A stretch of 64,000 nt of DNA from Shouchella oshimensis (GCF_002019765.1 NZ_KV917380.1:1631858-1695857); one strand, 5' to 3'. Numbered from the stretch's first letter, positions 33,841-42,556 are shown. Numbers and translations are program-made. Notes: a model not told the origin generated them from the letters alone.

Positions 33841-34583
33841 AAGTGGTCAAAAATGAAATCCTCTACGCGAATGCCCTGTGCAAGAAAGCCTTGATTGCCG
33901 AACAATGTATTGAATTCGAGTATATAATACTGTCCATTTCGTTCAATGACATCAAAGCCAACGTGATCAAGAGAAAGACGGCTTGCTACCTCTTCCACAA
34001 GCGTAATGGCTGCTTGCGGAATATCTGTAAAAGTCATGACGCCCCCTTGAGCTACATTGTTCTTAAAACCGCTGCTTTCTCGCCAATAACTGTTTACAAC
34101 TTTATTACCAATTAAACAAAGACGTAAATCTCGGTGTGATTCGATGTATTCCTGTACATACAGAACGTCATGGTTGGTAGCGTAAGCATGGAAGTCCGCT
34201 TCATTTTGAATGAGGAATACGCCTCTTCCCATCGAAGAACGGGTTGTTTTTGCTACGAAAGGAAATGGAAATGTTTCAAGGACATCTTGGATGGTTTTTG
34301 GGCTAGAGCCTAGAATGAGTGTATATGGAACATGGTCAGGACAAACCGTCCACATAGCCCTTGTCATTTCAATTTTGTTGTAGCCGAGGTGTATGCTCTC
34401 GATGCTTGGAAAAATCCTTTTTTTCAGCCCATAAACAAGGCTATTCACTTGCCAATTTTCTGGAAATAAACATAGGTCGGCTTGCTCAATGCGGCTTTGC
34501 TCTTTAAACATATTTTCTGGCTTCACATAATCGATGCCAGGTATCCCTATCGTGCGGAAAGGGTTGAAAGTAATAAGATTCAT
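33828..34583 (-). CDS. ATP-grasp protein, YheC/YheD or RimK-like
   Basis: A 251-aa protein with an ATP-grasp fold. The lysine-strand motif FPFVAKTTRSSMGRGVFLI lies near 107-125. The acidic metal-binding end is VGFDVIERNGQYYILEFNTLFGNQG. Family members join an amino acid or other carboxylate to an acceptor amine using ATP. The short N-terminal part is unlike RimK proper and closer to the YheC/YheD spore-coat-associated group. Substrate unknown. It interrupts the ylbE-ylbF order of B. subtilis. Confidence 0.75.
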   Translation of the reverse strand: MNLITFNPFRTIGIPGIDYVKPENMFKEQSRIEQADLCLFPENWQVNSLVYGLKKRIFPSIESIHLGYNKIEMTRAMWTVCPDHVPYTLILGSSPKTIQDVLETFPFPFVAKTTRSSMGRGVFLIQNEADFHAYATNHDVLYVQEYIESHRDLRLCLIGNKVVNSYWRESSGFKNNVAQGGVMTFTDIPQAAITLVEEVASRLSLDHVGFDVIERNGQYYILEFNTLFGNQGFLAQGIRVEDFIFDHLKSL

Positions 34584-34704
34584 GTAAGCTTCCTCCAGTA
34601 CGTGTCGAAAGAATTATAGGGAAGTTGATCGTTCTTGTCAATTAGAAAAAAACCTTTCGATTTACTAAATACCCATGATACAATAAAGTGGAGGAGGTGC
34701 AGCT

Positions 34705-35145
34705 GTGATTGCAACATTAGATACGGTAGAACTTTTAAATGCTTCTGATGAACTGGCTTCTATTATTCTTCAATCAGAACTGTTCTCCCAGTATATTGAA
34801 GCGCGTGATCGCCTTAATCAAGATAAAGAAGCACAATATAAGATTGAACGGTTTACAACCTTGAAAATTTCTCATGAGGAAGTACAGCGGTTTGGTAAGT
34901 ACCACCCTGATTTTAAGACAGTTTCAGCGGATATTCGAATGGCTAAAAGAGAGCTTGATCGGGACGAATCTGTCGTTCAATTTAAAAAAGCAGAGACCGA
35001 GCTTGAAGACTTACTAAATGAATTAAGTGGTGTCTTAGCGTCTATGGTTTCGCCATCTATAAAAGTACCAACTGGAAATCCATTCTTTGACTCGATGTCT
35101 TGTAGTGGTGGCTGTGGTTCTGGTGGTGGATGTAGTTGCGGCTAA
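34705..35145 (+). CDS. ylbF: RicF (YlbF), subunit of the RicAFT RNase Y specificity complex
   Basis: A 146-aa helical protein ending in a glycine-cysteine tail, CSGGCGSGGGCSCG. In B. subtilis YlbF joins YmcA and YaaT to form a complex that carries [4Fe-4S] clusters, guides RNase Y processing and affects competence, biofilm and sporulation. The tail supplies cluster ligands. The start is GTG, preceded by GGAGGAGGTG. The body matches the YlbF/YmcA family (LASIILQSELFSQYIEARDRL). Confidence 0.88.
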   Translation: MIATLDTVELLNASDELASIILQSELFSQYIEARDRLNQDKEAQYKIERFTTLKISHEEVQRFGKYHPDFKTVSADIRMAKRELDRDESVVQFKKAETELEDLLNELSGVLASMVSPSIKVPTGNPFFDSMSCSGGCGSGGGCSCG

Positions 35146-35226
35146 CGCAGCTACATTCTTTTTGCATAAAAAAAGAAAATTGTGGTAAAATAAGGTTGGA
35201 TGAACTTTAAAAGAGGGGTATAAAAA

Positions 35227-35505
35227 ATGATAAGTCCAAGTCGTCAAGGGATTGTTGTTTGGCTTACATCACTAAAATATGCAAGGCAGTTACGGCGCTT
35301 TGGTCATGTCCAATATGTATCAAAAAAAATGAAATATGTTTTGTTCTATTGCGACCAAGCAAAAGTAGATGACATTACAAATAAACTACAATCGTTTCAT
35401 TTTGTAACTGATGTGAAGCCGTCCATGCGTCCGTTTGTGAATACAGAGTTTGAAGATGCTAAACCAGATAAAGCAAAAGAATACGATTATAAGTTAGGCA
35501 TTTAA
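35227..35505 (+). CDS. ylbG: UPF0298 family protein YlbG
   Basis: A 92-aa protein with the UPF0298 pattern RQGIVVWLTSLKYARQLRRFG and RPFVNTEFEDAKPDK. Function unknown. It follows ylbF as in B. subtilis. AGAGGGG lies upstream of the ATG. Confidence 0.87.
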   Translation: MISPSRQGIVVWLTSLKYARQLRRFGHVQYVSKKMKYVLFYCDQAKVDDITNKLQSFHFVTDVKPSMRPFVNTEFEDAKPDKAKEYDYKLGI

Positions 35506-35534
35506 ACCAGACGCTCGTCTGGTTTATTTTTTAC
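35503..35534. terminator. terminator between ylbG and the convergent unknown gene
   Basis: An 11-bp stem (TAAACCAGACG with CGTCTGGTTTA) with a very tight loop, followed by T on the plus strand. Confidence 0.75.
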
Positions 35535-35902
35535 CCCATAGGTGGAAGGACTCGTTGAGAACGAAGCAAGCCGATTAGATAGCGAGCATACTGCTCATCA
35601 TCATAGAAAAGATTCAAAGGCTTCACCGCAACAGTATGTAGCGTATGACCTTCTTGATTTGCAAACTCTTGAAATTGGTGTACTCTTTTACTATCACGTT
35701 TAAAGCCCTCTAGGCAAAGGTAGATCGGCATAAACGTAGAAGGGTGCTTAGCAGGTTTTAAAACGATGCCAAGTGAGATCCTGTCATCTAATGTTTCTAA
35801 TTGGAAGCAAGCGATCAAACGAGATTGATTGGTTACAGCAAGTTCCATTAATTCAAAAAAATCCGCGTAACCATTGCCTAATTTTATAACGCGTTGGTTC
35901 AT
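35531..35902 (-). CDS. conserved hypothetical protein of Bacillaceae
   Basis: A 123-aa soluble protein: strand-rich N-terminal part (RVIKLGNGYADFFELMEL), a middle segment LGIVLKPAKHPSTFMPIYLCLEG and a C-terminal helix (YDDEQYARYLIGLLRSQR). I do not recognise a function. Genes like this lie between ylbG and ylbH in several bacilli and have sometimes been misnamed methylthioribose kinase. A suitable AAGGAAG lies upstream on the minus strand. Confidence 0.7.
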   Translation of the reverse strand: MNQRVIKLGNGYADFFELMELAVTNQSRLIACFQLETLDDRISLGIVLKPAKHPSTFMPIYLCLEGFKRDSKRVHQFQEFANQEGHTLHTVAVKPLNLFYDDEQYARYLIGLLRSQRVLPPMG

Positions 35903-35968
35903 TTGTTTTTCCTACTTCCTTCTGAAAGAATCGATTGCATCATATCATGACTTTTGATGTGTGTCGAT

Positions 35969-36105
35969 AAAAAAAGGCATTCTTCATAAAGAAGAATGCC
36001 TTGCCATGATCTCACATGGCAATGGGAGAGGAGAAACCGGAGGAAGATCTTATGGGGAAATGTAAGTCTTCTCCGCGGTTGTCGCAACACGTACTGTGTT
36101 GCTAG
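35969..36105. ncRNA. four-hairpin structured region before rsmD (ylbH leader region / possible minus-strand sRNA)
   Basis: Four hairpins follow one another: 35974-36002 (perfect 12-bp stem), 36002-36021 (7-bp stem), 36038-36075 (about 13 bp with bulges) and 36084-36102 (7-bp stem). On the plus strand this is the leader of rsmD, where a 'ylbH leader' RNA motif has been described in bacilli. On the minus strand the first hairpin is followed by seven T, giving a good terminator, and the loops are C-rich (complements of GGGAGAGGAGA and GGGG), as in sRNAs that pair with ribosome binding sites. The orientation is unresolved. Confidence 0.55.
36052..36105 (+). CDS. 17-codon leader ORF before rsmD
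   Basis: ATG at 36052 with GGAGGA seven bases upstream, reading MGKCKSSPRLSQHVLCC and then TAG. The ribosome site and start lie inside the third hairpin, paired with TCTTCTCCG downstream, so translation and folding would compete. The frame ends as the fourth hairpin ends. It may be a regulatory leader peptide, a chance frame, or an effect of the opposite-strand RNA. Confidence 0.35.
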   Translation: MGKCKSSPRLSQHVLCC

Positions 36106-36172
36106 ACTTAGTATGTACGCTAGCTGCGTGCTTTATACATGTATTCATTAATTGATAGGGTAAGGTGAGAAT

Positions 36173-36748
36173 ATGAGAGTGATTTCTGGTCAACAAGGTG
36201 GGTTAAGGTTGAAACCAGTTCCAGCGAAACAGACAAGACCGACAACAGATAAAGTGAAAGAGTCGATCTTTAATGTGATTGGTCCGTATTTTGATGGAGG
36301 ACAAGCACTTGATTTGTTTGCCGGAAGCGGTGCTTTAGGAATTGAAGCCTTGAGTCGTGGTATGGATCGGTGTGTGTTTATTGACGCTCAACATCCAGCT
36401 ATTCAAACGATACGTCAAAATCTAAGCCATACAAACTTGAGTGAGCGAGCATCTGTGTTTAAAAATGATAGTTTAAGGGGCCTCCAAGCATTAATAAGTA
36501 AAGGGGAAACGTTTCAATTATTGCTTATTGATCCGCCTTACGCAAAAGCGGAGTTGTACATAAAAGAAGCGCTGGCAAAAATTGATGCAAGTGGGGTACT
36601 CGAAGAAGGTGGGCTCATTGTATGTGAAACAGCTTCATCAAGTGAACTAGCCTCTTTTCCAACGCTTCAAATCATTCGAACAGAGCAATATGGAGAGACG
36701 AAAATAACAATTTATGAAAGGGTGAATGACTATGAGGCGAGCTGTTAG
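36173..36748 (+). CDS. rsmD: 16S rRNA (guanine-966 N2) methyltransferase RsmD
   Basis: A 191-aa SAM-dependent methyltransferase modifying G966 of 16S rRNA in the small subunit. SAM motif I is ALDLFAGSGALGIEAL (about 43-58). The catalytic motif LLIDPPY is near 121-127. The N-terminus MRVISGQQGGLRLK and RPTTDKVKESIFN are typical. AAGGTGAG is just before the ATG. It overlaps coaD by 17 bases and is coupled to it, as in B. subtilis (ylbH). Confidence 0.94.
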   Translation: MRVISGQQGGLRLKPVPAKQTRPTTDKVKESIFNVIGPYFDGGQALDLFAGSGALGIEALSRGMDRCVFIDAQHPAIQTIRQNLSHTNLSERASVFKNDSLRGLQALISKGETFQLLLIDPPYAKAELYIKEALAKIDASGVLEEGGLIVCETASSSELASFPTLQIIRTEQYGETKITIYERVNDYEASC

Positions 36749-37217
36749 CTCAGGTAGTTTTGATCCGGTGACGAATGGCCATGTTGATTTATTTGAGCGA
36801 GCTGCTAATCAGTTTGATGAGTTAATCATTGTTGTTTCTGTCAATAATAAAAAGAGTCCGCTTTTTTCACTAGAAGAGCGAGTCGCTCTTTTAAAACAAG
36901 CGACGGCGCACATTCCAAATATTGTAGTGGAACCATTTACAGGTTTACTCGTTGAATATGCAAAAACGAATGGTGCTTCGGCTATTATAAGAGGATTACG
37001 TTCTAGTACGGATTATGATTATGAAGAAAACATTGCAGCCATGAATAAAACGATTGTTCCAGAAGTAGATACACTTTTTTTCATGACAAAGCCGGAATAT
37101 AGCTATGTAAGCTCAAGCATTGTGAAAGAAGCTGCAAGTTATGGTAGTGACGTATCGAGTCTCGTACCAGAACCAGTTGCACAAGCACTAAAAAAAGCGT
37201 ATACCGTTAACGGCTAA
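36732..37217 (+). CDS. coaD: phosphopantetheine adenylyltransferase
   Basis: A 161-aa cytoplasmic enzyme transferring AMP from ATP to 4'-phosphopantetheine, the penultimate step of coenzyme A synthesis. The nucleotidyltransferase motif TNGH is at residues 15-18, and the second motif SYVSSSIVKE is near 125-134. An ATG at 36726 is open, but AAAGGGTG is correctly placed for ATG 36732, which also gives the B. subtilis length. Its 3' end overlaps convergent ylbJ by 11 bases. Confidence 0.95.
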   Translation: MRRAVSSGSFDPVTNGHVDLFERAANQFDELIIVVSVNNKKSPLFSLEERVALLKQATAHIPNIVVEPFTGLLVEYAKTNGASAIIRGLRSSTDYDYEENIAAMNKTIVPEVDTLFFMTKPEYSYVSSSIVKEAASYGSDVSSLVPEPVAQALKKAYTVNG

Positions 37218-38430
37218 ACGAATTTCTTCTTAGATGCATGGTTTTTAGTAAAATAAACAAACAAAGAAAACTAAATGTGATGTAAGGTGAGACATGAAGA
37301 AAATAGTGCCATCCTTGTTCGATGGAGGCTGGGATACGCACGCCACCACTGCTCACTTCATCTGTTAGCGGCTCATAAAAAAGATAGTACAGAGGAATAA
37401 CAAGGCAAGCCGCTGTTAATCCTTGAAGAAAACGAGCCAAGAGAAAAGGACGAAAGCGAATATCTGACTCTGCTAAGATGCTTGCTACCTGTGCTTGAAT
37501 CGAAAAACCACCAAATCCGAGAATAAAGGAAACAACGATGAGTTGTGATAAGAAGCTCGCTTCAGTTGTTTGACTAATCATTTGAGCACCTATAGTAATT
37601 TCAAATAAACCAGAAATAAATGGATATGCCAGTTCTGGTGAAAGGCCAATGAAGGCAAAACACATACTAATACTAGCAGCAATAAGCGAAAGTATACCAA
37701 GAAGGCTTAGTAGCTGATTTAATACAGAAAATAAAATAATAAAGCCGCCTATTAAAAGTAAGGTTTCAATGGAAGAGCGAACAGCATCACCAATTAGTTT
37801 GCCAAACGTACGACCATCCTTTAGTCGCTCTTGGTGCATCGCGGAGAAAGCGTCAATGATTTTTAGTGATGATGGTCCCCGGGTGAGGGGCACTTCTTTC
37901 ATGTTTTTACCATGAAAACGAAATAGAAAGCCGACGACGATGTTGCCAATATAATGAGCGAGTGCCAAGATCATGCCTAAAGCTGGGTTATGAAAAAAAC
38001 CGACAGCGATTGCGCCGAAAATAAATAATGGATTTGACGAGTTAGTAAAGCCAGCTAGACGTTCCCCTTCAATTTGTGAGATCTTCCCAAGTTTTCGCAT
38101 CTGAACAGCTAGTTTCGCGCCAGCTGGATTTCCGCTAGCAAGACCCATAGCCCAAACAAATCCACCAATACCCGGAACTTTAAAAAGAGGACGCATGAGT
38201 GGCTCAAGAAGCACGCCTAAGAAAGCGACAACACCAAAGCCAATTAAAAGCTCAGAAACGATAAAAAATGGTAATAAAGAAGGAAAGACAACATTCCACC
38301 ACATGTCTAACCCTCTTGTCGAGGCCTCCAGCGCTTCTTTAGGAAAAAACACGAGAGATGAAGCGAAAACAATGGTTGCTATTGCAAATAATGCTGATTT
38401 TAGTTGAGGTGATTGTCGCGCTTCAAGCAT
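37207..38430 (-). CDS. ylbJ: sporulation integral membrane protein YlbJ
   Basis: A 407-aa protein with about nine membrane helices. It belongs to the nucleoside-recognition (Gate) membrane family also seen in SpoVM-type and SpmA/SpmB proteins: GLASGNPAGAKL and TNSSNPLFIFGAIAVGFF. YlbJ of B. subtilis is under sigma-E control and needed for heat-resistant spores. A reasonable sigma-E -35 (GTATATT) lies upstream, but no matching -10 was found at the right distance. AAAGGAG precedes the ATG. Confidence 0.88.
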   Translation of the reverse strand: MLEARQSPQLKSALFAIATIVFASSLVFFPKEALEASTRGLDMWWNVVFPSLLPFFIVSELLIGFGVVAFLGVLLEPLMRPLFKVPGIGGFVWAMGLASGNPAGAKLAVQMRKLGKISQIEGERLAGFTNSSNPLFIFGAIAVGFFHNPALGMILALAHYIGNIVVGFLFRFHGKNMKEVPLTRGPSSLKIIDAFSAMHQERLKDGRTFGKLIGDAVRSSIETLLLIGGFIILFSVLNQLLSLLGILSLIAASISMCFAFIGLSPELAYPFISGLFEITIGAQMISQTTEASFLSQLIVVSFILGFGGFSIQAQVASILAESDIRFRPFLLARFLQGLTAACLVIPLYYLFYEPLTDEVSSGGVRIPASIEQGWHYFLHVSPYITFSFLCLFILLKTMHLRRNSFSR

Positions 38431-38561
38431 GTGTTCAGGACTCCTTTATAATAACGAGTAGATAAAAGCATGTCCTTTTAAATATACGCATAACACTTAG
38501 GTTTAGACCATAAGATTAAAACGTATATCCGTATTCGTTTACAAGTAAAGGAGGAGCTTTT

Positions 38562-39344
38562 TTGGAAGCAAAACGCCCTAAAATTGGACTTGCTTTAGGC
38601 TCTGGTGGAGCACGTGGGTTTGCCCATATCGGCGTCCTTCGTGCGTTGGAAGATGCAGGGATTAAAGTGGACTACTTAGCAGGAAGCAGTATGGGGGCTC
38701 TTGTTGCTACTATGTACGGAGTTGGTCATTCAATTGAACATATGGAACGCTTTGCAAGGTTATTTAAAAATAAGTTTTATTTAGATTTTACCGTATCACG
38801 CCAAGGCTTAATCGCTGGCGATCGAATTGAAAGTCTCGTGCGACTCTTAGCAAAAAAGATGCACTTTCATCAACTACATAAAGAAGTCCGAGTCGTTGCC
38901 ACAGATTTGTTAACAGGCAATAGAGTGGTCATCGATACTGGAGATGTGGCAAGAGCGATTCGTGCAAGTATGTCTATTCCAGGCATTTTCGTTCCGGTAA
39001 AATGGGGAGATCAGCTTCTTGTAGATGGAGGCGTTGTAGAAAGAGTGCCTGTATCCGTTGTCCGTGAAATGGGAGCCGACATTGTTCTTGGTGTGGATGT
39101 ATCTTTTTTTCGTTCACATTTACAATCTCCTTCTATTCATGAAATTGTCATGCAAACGATGGACATAATGGGTAGAGAATTAGCACGTAAACAAAAAGAA
39201 CAGGGAGATGTTATGGTTCGACCAATTATCAAACACTCGTCCCCTCTCGATTTTTCGGAAACCGAACGATTAATCGAACAAGGTGAACGAGCATGTCGAG
39301 AACTTCTACCCGACATCTTAGAAAGAATGAAACAATGGAGGTAA
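38562..39344 (+). CDS. ylbK: patatin-like phospholipase family protein YlbK
   Basis: A 260-aa RssA-type alpha/beta hydrolase. The oxyanion segment is GSGGARG (residues 12-18), the nucleophile elbow GSSMG (41-45, Ser43) and the catalytic Asp motif DGG (about 150-152). The start is TTG with GGAGGAG upstream. It is four bases before ylbL and probably cotranscribed. The lipid substrate is unknown. Confidence 0.9.
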   Translation: MEAKRPKIGLALGSGGARGFAHIGVLRALEDAGIKVDYLAGSSMGALVATMYGVGHSIEHMERFARLFKNKFYLDFTVSRQGLIAGDRIESLVRLLAKKMHFHQLHKEVRVVATDLLTGNRVVIDTGDVARAIRASMSIPGIFVPVKWGDQLLVDGGVVERVPVSVVREMGADIVLGVDVSFFRSHLQSPSIHEIVMQTMDIMGRELARKQKEQGDVMVRPIIKHSSPLDFSETERLIEQGERACRELLPDILERMKQWR

Positions 39345-39347
39345 AGA

Positions 39348-40370
39348 ATGGAACAAAAACGAAAGTCGTTTCCATGGATTAAATGGGTCGTTTTAATTAT
39401 TGTATTCTTCTTGATTGTTCGTTTTGAGCTTCCTTACTATTATAGTCAACCTGGAATGGCAGAATCTGTTGAAGAGATGGTGACAGTTGAAGGCGGAATA
39501 AAAGACGATGAAGGAACGTTTATGTTAACGACGGTTCGGAGTGCAAAAGCGACTCCGGCATTACTATTCTGGTCGTTGTTTAGTGAATTTCGGTCGTTAA
39601 ATCCAGCTCCTTCAGGAATGACGGACGAAGAATACAATCAGAGACAGCAACTGTTAATGGCACATTCACAGGACGATGCAAAAATTGCTGCGTTTCGTGC
39701 ATCGAACAAGGGAGATGTGCAGATTGACTATTCTGGTGTCTATGTCGTTGGCACAACAGAGGGGATGTCAGCAGCTGATCAACTAGAACCAGGTGACGTT
39801 ATTACCCATGTCGATGGGGAAGAAGTAGGCACAAGTGAAGCGCTTATAGACTTACTAGCTGCTTACTCTGATGGCGACATTGTTACGATGACATTTGAAC
39901 GGGATGATGAAACACTGATGAAAAATTTAGCTTTTTCGACTTTTCCTGATGAGCTAAACTTAGGTGATGAACGTGTTGGCGTTGGCGTCTCTGTGGAGAC
40001 CGTTCGGACAGCGACGTTTTCACCAGAAGTAGACATTGCTGCAGGTGCTATTGGTGGACCGTCAGCGGGTTTAATTTTTGCGTTAGAAATCTATAGTCAG
40101 CTAGAAGAAATTGATTTAACGAGTGGATTACAAATTGCTGGAACGGGTACGATTAATGAGGACGGAGAAGTCGGTGCAATCGGAGGAGCAAATCAGAAAG
40201 TAGTTGCTTCTGATCGTGCGGGTGCTGATTATTTCTTGGTTCCGAAAAATGGAAACAACTACGAAGAGGCACGAGCAGCGGCTGAGTCAATCAATACAGA
40301 TATGGAAATCGTTCCGATCGAAACTTTTGAAGAGGCAATAGCCTTTCTTGAAACGTTGCAGAATGATTAA
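39348..40370 (+). CDS. ylbL: membrane-anchored PDZ-Lon-type serine protease YlbL
   Basis: A 340-aa protein: an N-terminal membrane helix (about 10-27), a PDZ domain (about 120-205, GVYVVGTTEGMSAADQLEPGDVI) and a Lon-like peptidase domain (about 210-340). The Ser-Lys dyad is visible: Ser in GGPSAGLIFAL and Lys in GGANQKVVAS. B. subtilis YlbL degrades the SOS division inhibitor YneA. GGAGG lies before the ATG. Confidence 0.92.
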   Translation: MEQKRKSFPWIKWVVLIIVFFLIVRFELPYYYSQPGMAESVEEMVTVEGGIKDDEGTFMLTTVRSAKATPALLFWSLFSEFRSLNPAPSGMTDEEYNQRQQLLMAHSQDDAKIAAFRASNKGDVQIDYSGVYVVGTTEGMSAADQLEPGDVITHVDGEEVGTSEALIDLLAAYSDGDIVTMTFERDDETLMKNLAFSTFPDELNLGDERVGVGVSVETVRTATFSPEVDIAAGAIGGPSAGLIFALEIYSQLEEIDLTSGLQIAGTGTINEDGEVGAIGGANQKVVASDRAGADYFLVPKNGNNYEEARAAAESINTDMEIVPIETFEEAIAFLETLQND

Positions 40371-40372
40371 GG

Positions 40373-40407
40373 AAAACAGCTAGCATGAAAATGCTAGCTG
40401 TTTTTTA
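40373..40407. terminator. bidirectional terminator between ylbL and ylbM
   Basis: A perfect 14-bp stem (40373-40386 with 40391-40404), loop GAAA, with T-runs for both strands. Confidence 0.92.
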
Positions 40408-41614
40408 ATAAAAGAGGCGTGACTTGAAATTCTTGCTTCATCGCCTCAGAATGAAGAGCACCCGGTTTTGTTAACCAATAACAGGCTGTTGCTCGTTGGT
40501 CTAATGAGGCTAATGCGCCAAACTGCTTTAGTTCGGATTCTCGTGTCACAATTGGAAAGGCGAATGACTTTTTATTTTGATTCAAATAGCTTTTTCCTGT
40601 TTCGCTCATACCGAGCAAACGAATATAATGATTCTCCTGACCACTCCGAACTGTAGCCATTTCTTCTTTCGTTGTGTTTGTTAATAAATGAACAAATAAG
40701 CGTTGTAACCTCGTTTTCGTATACCGTTTTGTTTTTAATCGTGATAGCCAATCGGAAAAGGAATTCGCTTGCCTTCCTGTTTCAATTAATCGGTATTCTA
40801 ATCCTTCTCCACACTCAGCAATTTGTTTCAGCTCAGCAGGTGTTCGCGTGAGGATTTGATACTTTAAGTAAGGAAAGTAGTCTTCCCAAAAGTGGACATG
40901 GCCATGACTTTGTTTATAGTGGTCAAGTAACCTTGCTGTTGAAGCAGGGAGGACGTACTCCACATTTTTTTTATGTAACAATGCTTTACGAATGCTTGTT
41001 GCGCTGGCAATCGTTCCTTCCCCCATATTCTCATCATGGTAGCTTGCTGCGATGCGTAAGGTTGTTAATGGCTCCATGGAAGATGCTTGAGCATCTATTT
41101 GTTGAACATAATGAAAGCCTAAAATATTGTTTGGCTCATTTAACGATAGCTGCGTACTTGAACCGTGAAGGAGGGCAAATGCTTCTGCGCTCGCTCTCGG
41201 ATAAGCATAGCCTTTTTTTAGAAATTCTTTTGTCTGTTGCTGATAAGCGTGATCGTTTTTCTTCATAAAAGCAAGAAGTTGAAGAAATCGGTCAATGTCG
41301 CCTTCTTCACTTCCAAAATGAAGGTTCGCACATTGTAATGCTGTTAGCAGGCGAACGGCCCCTTCTGCAAAGTACGGAGCAGTCTGAACGGAATAGCCAT
41401 AAGGGAGTTCAACAACAAGGTCAACGCCAGCTTGAAGCGCCATTTCTGCTCTGACATGTTTTGAAACGAGGGCAGGCTCTCCTCTCTGTAAAAACGAGCC
41501 GCTCATAACCGCAATGACTACATCCGCTCCAGCGTCCTCTTTTGCTTTGCCAACATGATAAAGGTGACCGTTATGAAACGGGTTGTATTCAACGACAAGA
41601 CCAACGGCTTTCAT
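40394..41614 (-). CDS. tmcAL: tRNA(Met) cytidine acetate ligase TmcAL (YlbM)
   Basis: A 406-aa enzyme that activates acetate with ATP and acetylates the wobble cytidine of elongator tRNA-Met. The nucleotidyltransferase motif VVEYNPFHNGHLYHV is at residues 7-21 (HNGH). GGAGG lies five to nine bases before the ATG at 41614. It is convergent to ylbL and divergent from ylbN, as in B. subtilis. Confidence 0.93.
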   Translation of the reverse strand: MKAVGLVVEYNPFHNGHLYHVGKAKEDAGADVVIAVMSGSFLQRGEPALVSKHVRAEMALQAGVDLVVELPYGYSVQTAPYFAEGAVRLLTALQCANLHFGSEEGDIDRFLQLLAFMKKNDHAYQQQTKEFLKKGYAYPRASAEAFALLHGSSTQLSLNEPNNILGFHYVQQIDAQASSMEPLTTLRIAASYHDENMGEGTIASATSIRKALLHKKNVEYVLPASTARLLDHYKQSHGHVHFWEDYFPYLKYQILTRTPAELKQIAECGEGLEYRLIETGRQANSFSDWLSRLKTKRYTKTRLQRLFVHLLTNTTKEEMATVRSGQENHYIRLLGMSETGKSYLNQNKKSFAFPIVTRESELKQFGALASLDQRATACYWLTKPGALHSEAMKQEFQVTPLLLKNS

Positions 41615-41794
41615 GACATTCCTCCTTTTTTTGCATAGAAAACATTCACATGATACACTACATAGTAGGCGTCTTTGGCTACATTATACAAGAATAATGG
41701 CTCGGAATAAACGGCTTTTACTGTAAAGAAATAAGGTTGACATTCGAGTCGTTGAGACTTATAATAATTTTTGTTGCCTATGAGGTGAGGATAC

Positions 41795-42310
41795 ATGAAA
41801 TGGACCGTTCAAGCTCTTCAACAAGCGCGATATGAATCGCTTCATTTTGATGAAAATGTACTGTTGGAAGATCAATTAAAAGAACACCAGGATGTTCGTG
41901 CCGCAAGTCTTGTTTCCTTAAAAGGGACAGCAACTGCAAATAGAAATGTGTTTACATTTCAGTTTGTCGTAAAGGGACATTTGGTTTTACCTTGTTCCCG
42001 AACGTTAGCGGACGTCGAATGGCCATATGAAATAAAGGGTCAAGCTCACTATGTACCAGAAGGTGAAATGCCGCCTTCTCATTTAAATGAAGAAGATGTC
42101 TTTACGTATTCTGGCGATGTGATTGATTTATCTCATATGATACAAGAGCGTATTCTTGTAGAGATTCCTATGCAAGTGTTCGCTGATAAACCAACCGAAA
42201 CAGCTGCTCCTTCTTCTGGGAAGGATTGGGAATTGGTTTCAGACGAGAAGAACAGTGACCAGATAGACCCAAGACTTGCTGACTTGGCGAAATTCTTCGA
42301 TGAAAAATAA
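41795..42310 (+). CDS. ylbN: DUF177 (YceD) family protein YlbN
   Basis: A 171-aa acidic protein of the DUF177 family, found beside rpmF in most bacteria and linked in some species to 23S rRNA metabolism. The C-RT--DV-WPYEI core typical of the family is seen as CSRTLADVEWPYEIKG, followed by D-LDL-like VIDLSHMIQERILVEIP. GAGGTGAGG lies upstream. It is cotranscribed with rpmF, 40 bases on. Confidence 0.88.
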   Translation: MKWTVQALQQARYESLHFDENVLLEDQLKEHQDVRAASLVSLKGTATANRNVFTFQFVVKGHLVLPCSRTLADVEWPYEIKGQAHYVPEGEMPPSHLNEEDVFTYSGDVIDLSHMIQERILVEIPMQVFADKPTETAAPSSGKDWELVSDEKNSDQIDPRLADLAKFFDEK

Positions 42311-42350
42311 TCGCTTTTCTTCGATTTAATTTTAAGGAGGTGTAACAAAC

Positions 42351-42524
42351 ATGGCAGTTCCATTTAGAAGAACATCTAAAACAAGAAAAAACAAGCGTCG
42401 TACACATCTTAAATTAGAAGTACCAGGTATGGTAGAATGCCCAGATTGCGGAGAGTATAAACTATCTCACCGTGTCTGCAAAGCGTGTGGTTCTTACAAA
42501 GGTGAAAAAGTAGCTTCAAAATAA
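42351..42524 (+). CDS. rpmF: 50S ribosomal protein L32
   Basis: A 57-aa basic protein with N-terminal [17 protein letters not shown] and a zinc ribbon of CPDC and CKAC. It is short and carries AAGGAGGTG nine bases before its ATG. Its place after ylbN is universal among bacilli. It is a structural part of the large ribosomal subunit. The zinc-binding (C+) form is present. Confidence 0.96.
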   Translation: MAVPFRRTSKTRKNKRRTHLKLEVPGMVECPDCGEYKLSHRVCKACGSYKGEKVASK

Positions 42525-42556
42525 AAAGAAAGCCATTCCGATGGCTTTCTTTTTTT
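42523..42556 (+). terminator. terminator after rpmF
   Basis: A 12-bp stem (AAAGAAAGCCAT with ATGGCTTTCTTT), loop TCCG, followed by further T. Confidence 0.9.

Noticed and set aside
41611..41796. 61-codon minus-strand frame upstream of tmcAL
   Set aside because: No ribosome site, aromatic-rich random-looking translation, and it ends against the tmcAL start region.
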